In this document: positions 34,727 through 41,586 of the stretch, in pieces | Layout of the letters: each line of letters opens with the position of its first letter | How positions within the stretch are numbered: the stretch's first letter is position 1 | Source of the DNA: JANQHS01 sp965227315 | GTDB lineage: Bacteria > Bacteroidota > Bacteroidia > Cytophagales > CCMP332 | Direction: 5' to 3' | Assembly: GCA_965227315.1 (NCBI GenBank) | Contig: OZ245737.1 | Location: 3,501,587-3,565,586 of the forward strand | DNA length: 64,000 nucleotides | The notes under the pieces: generated by a model | The model's input: only the letters and a program-made list of their open reading frames with translations | What the model was told of the DNA's origin: nothing | Databases searched by the model: none | Made by a program: the position numbers and the translations under genes

Positions 34727-37700
34727 TCAGTTTTTTATAAAACTAAACTCTAAGAATTGATCATCTATTTCCAATCTCAGGAAATACATTCCGGATGGAA
34801 GACCATCCAGATCAAGGAAGCCATTCTCAGCAATATTCTGAAATTCCTTTCTGGTTTTTCCCGTACCGTCAATTATGGTGCCTTTGACCTGCTGAAGATT
34901 TTTAGGAAGGTTCAAGTAAAGTTTAGAAGTAGCGGGATTTGGAAAAATAGACGTACCATCTAATGGATTATTCTCAATTCCAATAGTTGTTATTGACACA
35001 CAACTGGAGGTGTCAACGCAATTGTTTTCTGTGATCTCCACCGCATAATTTCCATTGGAAGTGGCTGTATAGCTTTGATTGGTCTCTCCGGGTATGGGTG
35101 CAAAGCCATTATCACAGTCCAACCATTGATACGATGCTCCGGTTGTATTGGCGCTTATTGTGGCCCCTATGACTGAGGTTGAAACATCCACATTGATGAT
35201 AGTCAAATCCAATGTCACCAAACTATCACATCCGTTGGTTGCACCTCCGACGATATTGAAAGTCGCTGTATTGTTACTGGAAGTATATGTATTTCCATCG
35301 ATCCAGGTAAAGGACTGACAAGCCGTTTGAACATCTGTCCCAACCGTTGAATTAACGATGGTCAGGTTGAGGGTGACCAGGCTATCACATCCATTGGCAG
35401 CTCCCCCTGCGATATTGAATGTTGCGGTATTATTGCTGGAGGTATAAGTGTTTCCATCGATCCAGGTAAATGAATTGCATTCGGTTCTGATGTCCGTTCC
35501 GGAGGAAGAATTTAGGATCGTTAAGTCCAGAAATACCGAACTATCACAACCGTTGGCTGCTCCTCCTGTATAGGTGAACATGGCAGAGTTGTTATTTGAG
35601 CTGTAGGTGATCCCATCAATCCAGGTAAAAGAGTCACACTCCACTCTCGTATCCGTACTCGATGCAAGACTTAAAACGGTCAGGTCAAGGCTAACAATAC
35701 TATCACAACCATTAGCTGCTCCACCGCTGTATGTGAAGGTCGCCGAATTATTGCTTGAGGTATAGGTGTTTCCATCTATCCACGTAAATGATCCGCAGCT
35801 TACATGGGTATCCGTGGATGTGCCGGGTTGAAGAATGCTGAGATCCAGGGCTACCAAACTGTCACATCCATTTGCTGCTCCACCAACAATATTGAAAGAG
35901 GCCGTATTGTTATTCGCGGTATAGGTATTCCCATCTATCCATGTAAAGGGGCTGCACTCTGTCCTTGTATCCGTTCCCGTGGATGGTTGAAGTATGGTGA
36001 GGTCCAGGGTTACAAGACTATCACAGCCATTTGCTGCTCCTCCTAGGACATTAAATGTTGCGGTGTTGTTATTTGCGGTGTACGAGTTCCCGTCGATCCA
36101 GGTAAAAGGGCTGCATTCAGTTCTTGTGTCAACTCCTGTGCTGGAATTGATTATGGTCAGATCGAGGGTAACCAGGGAGTCACATCCATCTACTGATCCC
36201 CCGACTATATTAAAGGTTGCTGTGGAATTGTTGCTTGTATAGGTATTTCCATCTATCCAGGTATAGGCGTCACACTCGGTTCGTGTATCTGTTCCGCTTA
36301 CCGGTAGGTTTATGGTGAGGTCAACCGTAATTACCGAGTCGCAGCCCGCTGCGTTTGGGAGGGTATCGGAATAAATACCGCTAGCTGTCCAGGTGTAGTT
36401 TCCGCTTGGAGAGGTATAACTATTACAGGCAGATTCGGTCAGCGCCCCGCTTGTATTACAACCTTCGCCAAAGAAGTGGGCGGAACCGGATTGGTCACCA
36501 TAGAAATCGGTTCTTGGGGTTCCAACCACCAATTTGGTGCCCGAGATCCCAATAGACCAGCCTAAATTATCCTCAACTGCTCTTGGGGCCGCTCTCCGGA
36601 TTCTGATTGAGGTTGCGGGGTTCGTCCATCCGCCTGATGGTTCATAGAAAATATAAGCCGATCCCGAATGGCGTTCGTCATAATTATCTCCGTCACTATA
36701 GGCGCCAACTGCAATAATATCATCCGAAATACTCACGGAATATCCAAAGAAATCAAAGGCGGAAGCTGTTCCATCGGTCGGGTTAATTTTTGCCGTTTCG
36801 GTGGCATCTATCCAGCCGGGGCCCGGCTTGGTAAATACATATGCCGAACCGGAATTCACCTGGTTGTCGTCATCGTTATAAGCTCCCACCACCAAGTGGT
36901 CACTGGAAATGCTTACCGAATAACCGAAATAATCGGTCGATGCCCCATCCGATGCTCTTAGCTTTGCGGTTTGGGTCATCGTGGACCAACCGGAAACCGG
37001 TTTGGTAAAGACATAGGCCGAACCCGAGGATGTGCCCAGGTCATCATCACCCCAACTTCCTACGATGACATGATCCCCCGAAATGTCTACCGAAGCACCA
37101 AAGAAATCATCATTGAACCCATCGGAGGCGGTTAGCTTTGCGGTTTGATTCATGGTCAGCCAATTTGCTCCCGGCCTTACATAGAGGTAGACCGCACCCC
37201 GCTCATTTGAGGTCCCTCCGGCATCTCTGGCTCCAACTACGATAACGGTGGAATCTATACTTACCGAGCTGCCAAGGCCATCATTTGCCGTGCCATCGGA
37301 AGCCGCCAGCTTTGCGGTTTCAGTCATATTTGCCCAGCCGGAAATGGGTTTGGTAAAAACATAGGCGGAACCGGAGGAACTTCCTTTGTCATCGTCACCA
37401 GTTGCCCCAACAACGATATTATCTCCGGAGATCCCGACCGAAGTTCCAAACAGGTCATTGACAATCCCGTCTGAAGCGGTTAGCTCCGCAATGGTTGACC
37501 AGTCGGAGCCATCATAAAATAAAACGAAGGCAGAGCCATTCGATTGGTAGTTAGGCGCGCCTACCACGGCATAATCTCCATCAATTGCCACCGAATTACC
37601 ATACCTACTGTTCGGGGCTGCTATGTATAAAGGCGGAATGATCTTTTGATCTTGGGTAGCATTAACCCAGCCGGTCATAGGTTTATCATACATATACACT

Positions 37701-38917
37701 GCACCTACGCTTGAACCCCCAAGGTCTGCACCGGAGGCACCACATATGACGCGATCCCCGGAAATGCCCGTACCGATTCCCAGTCCATCGCTGGCCACCC
37801 CATCGGAGGCGGTAAGCTTCGCCGTTTGAGTCATGGTGGTCCAATTCGCTCCGGATTTTGAAAAAACGTAGGCAGAACCTGAATTACTCCCGTTGTCATC
37901 ATCCTGTGAACTTCCAACCACAACATGATCTCCGGAAATGCTTAGCGACCTTCCAAAAAGATCCCCGCTTACCCCATCGGAAGGGGTTAGTTTGGCGGTA
38001 TGTCCCATATTGGCCCAACCTGTCATCGGCTTTTCAAAAACATAGGCAGAGCCTCCTAATTCGTCAAAATAGGCTCCAACAAGAACCTGATCTCCTGAAA
38101 AGTCCATGGCATTCCCGAAGTGGTCTCCAATATCTCCGTCGCTTGGCTTTAGCTTTGCCGTTTGGGTCATGTCAGTCCATCCGGAGATCGGTTTTTCAAA
38201 AAGGTAAACCGATCCGGAATTCGACCCGTTATCGTCATCTTCGGGTGCCCCAACAACGATTACATCCCCCTGTATCCCTACTGATGTTCCGAACTTGTCG
38301 GAGAATGCAGCATCAGATGCGGTTAACTTGGCGGTTTCGGACATGCTTGTCCATCCTCCCATTGGTTTCGTGAATACATAGGCGGATCCTGATGCCGATC
38401 CATTATCATCATCGAAATGAGCTCCGATCACGACATTGTCCCCGGAAATCGCCACCGAGAACCCAAAGAAGTCCGACACAGCAGGGTCCGAAGCCTCCAG
38501 GCGAGCCGTTTCGGTCATGTCTTTCCACCCTCCGGCGGGTTTTGTGAAAACATAGGCAAAGCCCGAATTCGTGAATGGAATGCCCTCCCTATAAGCTCCC
38601 ACCACGATGTTGTCCCCTGAGATGTCTACCGCCCAACCGAAACGGTCGTCTGCGTCTCTGCTTATATGGCGAAGCCTGGCTACGTTCACCCAGCTGGTCC
38701 CATTATGCTCTAAAACGTATGCAATTCCCGTGGAGCTCTCGTAGCCATATGACCCGATTACAGCATAATTGCTGTCAACAGCCATGGAATAACCCATAAA
38801 CTGGTTGGGCAGGGTCTGATTATAGGGGGGAGGTAATGCTTCACTTATTTCCGACCAGGTCTGTCCAAAGCCATTGAGGCTGAACAATAGCAAAATGAGG
38901 GAGTAGAATCTTAACAT
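34727..38917 (-). CDS. Giant T9SS-secreted FG-GAP repeat protein with TWIDG repeats
   Basis: About 1,396 residues from ATG 38917 (the ATG at 38941 adds 8 residues ahead of the signal peptide). Residues ~25-790 carry some fifteen FG-GAP/integrin-like blades (DxFGxSVxISGDxVVVGA, DDDNGSxSGSAYVF). Then follow a linker repeat and seven copies of a 53-residue repeat (TRTECxxFTWIDG ... GCDSLVTLDLTI), an Ig-like module (YQWLDCDNGF, VDTSSC) and the type A sorting domain (IFPNPATSK ... FSFIKN). The Asp-rich loops imply calcium binding. Expected on the cell surface as an adhesin-like fibre. It sits beside the kinase/LytTR pair. Confidence 0.9.
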   Translation of the reverse strand: MLRFYSLILLLFSLNGFGQTWSEISEALPPPYNQTLPNQFMGYSMAVDSNYAVIGSYGYESSTGIAYVLEHNGTSWVNVARLRHISRDADDRFGWAVDISGDNIVVGAYREGIPFTNSGFAYVFTKPAGGWKDMTETARLEASDPAVSDFFGFSVAISGDNVVIGAHFDDDNGSASGSAYVFTKPMGGWTSMSETAKLTASDAAFSDKFGTSVGIQGDVIVVGAPEDDDNGSNSGSVYLFEKPISGWTDMTQTAKLKPSDGDIGDHFGNAMDFSGDQVLVGAYFDELGGSAYVFEKPMTGWANMGHTAKLTPSDGVSGDLFGRSLSISGDHVVVGSSQDDDNGSNSGSAYVFSKSGANWTTMTQTAKLTASDGVASDGLGIGTGISGDRVICGASGADLGGSSVGAVYMYDKPMTGWVNATQDQKIIPPLYIAAPNSRYGNSVAIDGDYAVVGAPNYQSNGSAFVLFYDGSDWSTIAELTASDGIVNDLFGTSVGISGDNIVVGATGDDDKGSSSGSAYVFTKPISGWANMTETAKLAASDGTANDGLGSSVSIDSTVIVVGARDAGGTSNERGAVYLYVRPGANWLTMNQTAKLTASDGFNDDFFGASVDISGDHVIVGSWGDDDLGTSSGSAYVFTKPVSGWSTMTQTAKLRASDGASTDYFGYSVSISSDHLVVGAYNDDDNQVNSGSAYVFTKPGPGWIDATETAKINPTDGTASAFDFFGYSVSISDDIIAVGAYSDGDNYDERHSGSAYIFYEPSGGWTNPATSIRIRRAAPRAVEDNLGWSIGISGTKLVVGTPRTDFYGDQSGSAHFFGEGCNTSGALTESACNSYTSPSGNYTWTASGIYSDTLPNAAGCDSVITVDLTINLPVSGTDTRTECDAYTWIDGNTYTSNNSTATFNIVGGSVDGCDSLVTLDLTIINSSTGVDTRTECSPFTWIDGNSYTANNNTATFNVLGGAANGCDSLVTLDLTILQPSTGTDTRTECSPFTWIDGNTYTANNNTASFNIVGGAANGCDSLVALDLSILQPGTSTDTHVSCGSFTWIDGNTYTSSNNSATFTYSGGAANGCDSIVSLDLTVLSLASSTDTRVECDSFTWIDGITYSSNNNSAMFTYTGGAANGCDSSVFLDLTILNSSSGTDIRTECNSFTWIDGNTYTSSNNTATFNIAGGAANGCDSLVTLNLTIVNSTVGTDVQTACQSFTWIDGNTYTSSNNTATFNIVGGATNGCDSLVTLDLTIINVDVSTSVIGATISANTTGASYQWLDCDNGFAPIPGETNQSYTATSNGNYAVEITENNCVDTSSCVSITTIGIENNPLDGTSIFPNPATSKLYLNLPKNLQQVKGTIIDGTGKTRKEFQNIAENGFLDLDGLPSGMYFLRLEIDDQFLEFSFIKN
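35200..36320 (-). repeat. Seven tandem 159-base repeats inside the FG-GAP protein gene
   Basis: The motif encoding FTWIDG recurs at about 35300, 35459, 35618, 35778, 35937, 36097 and 36253, i.e. every 156-160 bases (53 codons). Each unit encodes two Cys (ECxxFTWIDG and NGCDSL), probably joined in a disulfide within the Ig-like fold. Copies are close at DNA level, so unequal recombination could change the copy number. A shorter set of the same module sits in the 23803-26166 gene. Confidence 0.85.
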
Positions 38918-38967
38918 CATAAGAAGGATTAAAAAACCCAATATACCCTGTTGCTTCTATTTGAGAA

Positions 38968-39018
38968 TTGGCCGAAAAAGCCATAAAATGCACTCTTTGA
39001 TACTGAGTTTTCGGCCAA
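38968..39018. promoter_or_regulatory. Perfect 11-base inverted repeat in the promoter region of the FG-GAP gene
   Basis: TTGGCCGAAAA (38968-38978) and TTTTCGGCCAA (39008-39018) are a perfect inverted repeat with 29 bases between, 50-100 bases upstream of the 38917 start. It could be a pair of half-sites of one regulator or a hairpin in the leader mRNA. No T-run follows, so a terminator is less likely. Confidence 0.4.
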
Positions 39019-39390
39019 ATTCCTGCATGGCGGAAATGAACTGGAAGCTTATTCACCACGATGAAAGCTCGACTTCTTGGATTGTTTAATTATCTGTTAA
39101 TCAATCTTATACAACTTTTTTATCTCCCATAATTCTAAACTTCACGTAATTATGGTGCCGGGTTTTTCCAATGAAATGCCGTTGAGTATGAAGGGGAGGA
39201 TAGGGTTTTAACGGATGGAAAGCAGGCTAAGTAAATGACCTGAAAACTTATTAATTGGCAGGCTTTGGGAATGTCAAAGGCAGGAAATGGGGATAAGTCT
39301 GAGAGAGAATGTGATACAGGTATTTAGGTCGTTCACAAAGTTGTGGAGGTCTGGGGCGTTTGGTAACTTAGATAGGGCCTACGTTTTGAA
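39019..39390. other. Gene-free stretch before the AT-rich cassette
   Basis: No convincing gene lies here. A 23-codon ORF at 39061-39132 looks like a hydrophobic leader (MKARLLGLFNYLL) but goes straight to a stop, and I would not call it. No tRNA, attachment repeat or recombinase relic was found. The promoter of the GIY-YIG gene should be in the last ~100 bases. Confidence 0.4.
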
Positions 39391-39864
39391 ATGACACCGG
39401 AAGAATTGAAACTCAAACTAAAAGATCTCTTTGATAAAGAAATCCATCTTTCAATCCCTAAGGAAATTTTGAAGAAGGTAGATAATACCGTTTTATACAA
39501 TCAATTGGTAAGAGAAAAAATAGGAAGCGGATTACATGGAATTTACTTTTTCCATAAGCAACAAACAGTTTATTATATTGGGAAAGCTGGAACACTTAAA
39601 GGCTTGGAGGATGAAACTTATAAAATTGGAGAACATGCACTTCCTGATAGATTAACAGCAACAAGAGGAAGAGACGTAGAAGGAATTGACATTCCTACTT
39701 ACGGTTACCTCAAGTTTAAGATCAAGGAACTGAATTTTTCCAGCATTGAATTAACCGTGCTCACTATGGCTGATAATGTCCTCCCCGCATTTATGGAAGC
39801 AATTGCTTTAAATGAATACTATCTTAATACTGGAAAACTTCCAAAATGGAATAATGCTTTTTAA
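39391..39864 (+). CDS. GIY-YIG nuclease superfamily protein
   Basis: A 157-residue protein. The GIY-YIG core is well preserved: GLHGIYFF (Gly50-Ile51-Tyr52), TVYYIGKAG (Tyr62-Ile63-Gly64), the catalytic-helix Arg in LPDRLTATRGR (Arg87), the metal-binding Glu in FMEAIAL (Glu136) and the closing Asn in KWNNAF. The ~40-residue N-terminal helix region is extra. No second DNA-binding domain is present, unlike homing endonucleases or UvrC, so it is a stand-alone nuclease domain. Base composition is clearly AT-richer than the flanks (about a third GC in the line I counted), suggesting acquisition. The next gene, 30 bases on, is probably co-transcribed. Confidence 0.75.
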   Translation: MTPEELKLKLKDLFDKEIHLSIPKEILKKVDNTVLYNQLVREKIGSGLHGIYFFHKQQTVYYIGKAGTLKGLEDETYKIGEHALPDRLTATRGRDVEGIDIPTYGYLKFKIKELNFSSIELTVLTMADNVLPAFMEAIALNEYYLNTGKLPKWNNAF

Positions 39865-39894
39865 TGATTCTAAGTATTCATAAATGAAGAACGA

Positions 39895-40512
39895 ATGTTC
39901 CCAAAGTCTAAGGATGAAATTGAATTAGAGGAGTTGATCGAAAATCAGAAGTCTGATTTGAAAAGGCAATTCGAGAATTCCTTTAGAGTTAATGAGGAAA
40001 GCCTAAGAATAATACTCAAGGCAAAAAGCTTCGCAGAGAATAGTAATGAGGGACTAAACATGAAGTTTTGGAACCTTGCTGGATTTATATGTATTGTTTC
40101 CTCAGATTTAAAGTATGCCGGATTTCACCTTACAGTTTCAAAAAATCCATGGGAGAAAAGATATTTTGGAAGGCAGGTGGCATTAATAGCTTATGAAGCT
40201 ACAAATGATTTATTTGAATTGTTGGGTACAAAATTCAGAGAAAGCCTAAAAAAGATAGACAGAGGAAATAAGTATCAATCAGTTTTGAATTCTTTGACCC
40301 TCAAGTTGAATAATTATAAGGCGGAATACTCAAAGGGACTTAAAGAAATTAGAAACGTTTCCATAGGTCACCGGGAACAGGAAATCTCCCAACAATTTGA
40401 GGTAATTGAACAAATTAACTGGTTGGAGATGATTAAAATGATGAAAGAATTTGATGAAATCCTAAATGACCTTGGATCTTTTTCTCAATCCCTATTAAAT
40501 GGCGTGAAATAA
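39895..40512 (+). CDS. HEPN-like protein (putative RNase/toxin-type)
   Basis: A 205-residue, largely helical protein of no family I can name. It contains EIRNVSIGHRE, where Arg153-Asn154 ... His159 fits the HEPN catalytic motif R[N/D/H]x(4-5)H in the usual place, the start of a late helix. HEPN proteins are metal-independent RNases found in toxin-antitoxin, abortive infection and CRISPR systems. A hydrophobic stretch (LAGFICIVSS) near 61-70 is too short for a sure membrane helix. It lies 30 bases after the GIY-YIG gene, shares its AT-rich composition and is probably one operon with it. Activity is inference. Confidence 0.6.
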   Translation: MFPKSKDEIELEELIENQKSDLKRQFENSFRVNEESLRIILKAKSFAENSNEGLNMKFWNLAGFICIVSSDLKYAGFHLTVSKNPWEKRYFGRQVALIAYEATNDLFELLGTKFRESLKKIDRGNKYQSVLNSLTLKLNNYKAEYSKGLKEIRNVSIGHREQEISQQFEVIEQINWLEMIKMMKEFDEILNDLGSFSQSLLNGVK

Positions 40513-40606
40513 AGGGTTGATAGGGTTTCAAAGAACGGCAGCTTTTAATGAGCTCCTAACTATTTTCTTATTTATTAAGCTAGGCTTTAGGATTGCGAAT
40601 TACTGA

Positions 40607-40915
40607 TTAGATGTTATTAGGGAATGGTCCTAATGCCTTTATTCTTTTTTCAGCTTCTTTCCTAGAAACTATATTCCATTCCCAATTTGGATTGGCATAT
40701 AAATAATCCTTTATAATTCGAACATTGGCCTCCTTTGCAATAATGCGAATTATCGTGCCAGGTTTAGCCTTTTCTCTCATTCCGCTATTACAAGAAACTT
40801 TCTGATAGGTTGGAAAACCTTGACCTAGCAGAGGCTTTGCCCTCATTTTCGCTGAAGAAAGTTCTCCTGGGTTCTTGAATATTTCCATGAATAATTCTCT
40901 ATAAAGGTTACTCAT
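40607..40915 (-). CDS. Hypothetical protein, second gene of an AT-rich pair
   Basis: A 102-residue protein from ATG 40915, which overlaps the stop of the upstream gene (ATGAGTAA); the ATG at 40927 adds four residues. The N-terminal helix (LYRELFMEIF) is followed by a compact beta-type segment with KVSCNSGMREKAKPGTIIRIIAKEANV and a basic tail (SRKEAEKRIKAL). No family recognised. Translational coupling with the preceding gene means they are made together. It is convergent to the HEPN-like gene. Confidence 0.5.
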   Translation of the reverse strand: MSNLYRELFMEIFKNPGELSSAKMRAKPLLGQGFPTYQKVSCNSGMREKAKPGTIIRIIAKEANVRIIKDYLYANPNWEWNIVSRKEAEKRIKALGPFPNNI

Positions 40916-41231
40916 TGGATTCTTCAATATCCTTTTTCATTCTCTCAATAATTCTTTCCAAATCCCTTCTAAAGTACCTCCTTTGAATAAGCTCATCATA
41001 TACGAAATGTTTACCCATTGGAGTCTTATTAGGTAACAAGATGTAATCATATAGCTCTTCGTCTCTCTCCACGTAGGACCTAAAAGCCTGTATTTGGAAA
41101 TCCATCTGTCTCTTTTCCGAATCTCGGTCAGCTTTTTTCTTCCTGACACCTGAAAAATATTCATGTTCAGAAAACTCCTGAAGGATTGGTTCAAGGACTT
41201 TAAGATAGCCCTTTAGCTTTTCAATTTCCAT
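40908..41231 (-). CDS. Hypothetical charged helical protein, first gene of an AT-rich pair
   Basis: A 107-residue, strongly charged protein with predicted helices (EKLKGYLKVLEPILQEF, RDLERIIERMKKDIEES) and a basic segment (RKKKADRDSEKR). No catalytic pattern is visible and the family is unknown to me. It is translated just before, and coupled to, the 40607-40915 gene. Small size, charge and coupling would fit an antitoxin or a small DNA/protein-binding partner, but this is only a guess. Confidence 0.5.
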   Translation of the reverse strand: MEIEKLKGYLKVLEPILQEFSEHEYFSGVRKKKADRDSEKRQMDFQIQAFRSYVERDEELYDYILLPNKTPMGKHFVYDELIQRRYFRRDLERIIERMKKDIEESNE

Positions 41232-41330
41232 TATAACTTTTTACTGAAGAAATGTATTTGTCCAGGATTAGTTCCAATTCTAAATGGGCTCAGCAATCTA
41301 AATCCAAAAACTCGCTCTCAATCGTTCAGA

Positions 41331-41401
41331 GGCAAAGGGCTTTACATTCTCACAATTTCGGATGGAAAATGCAGCATATTGAGAAATTATTGATCGAGTA
41401 G
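41331..41401 (+). pseudogene. T9SS sorting-domain tail with a one-base deletion
   Basis: From 41331 the plus strand reads GKGLYILTISDGK, then the frame must shift by one base within the A-run at 41366-41369 to read MQHIEKLLIE and TAG (41399-41401). The rebuilt text is a textbook end of a type A sorting domain (compare GLYILHIRDG ... HTEKVLIE in the 23803-26166 gene). No start or body is left, so this is the broken 3' end of a lost secreted-protein gene. A further open stretch (41383-41535, ending RKGIERYAESYIIS) has no start codon and is not recognised. The rest of 41232-41586 holds nothing I can name. Confidence 0.6.
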
Positions 41402-41586
41402 AAGCCATTTCACTTCCCAATACAAAACCTGCAAAATATCGCCCACTGGATTTCCTAAAGAATAGACTGGAGACCAGGGTTAGGATTTATCGGAAAGGGA
41501 TTGAGAGATATGCTGAATCTTATATCATTTCATGACCAATTATGCCATACGCAAATCCTTCGCCGATACACGGACCTTAGGCGTGT

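Noticed and set aside
39061..39132. 23-codon ORF with a leader-like sequence
   Set aside because: Stops at once after the hydrophobic part; length and lack of context make chance likely.
41383..41535. 50-codon open stretch after the T9SS relic (…RKGIERYAESYIIS)
   Set aside because: No start codon and no recognisable family; could be a relic but I cannot support it.
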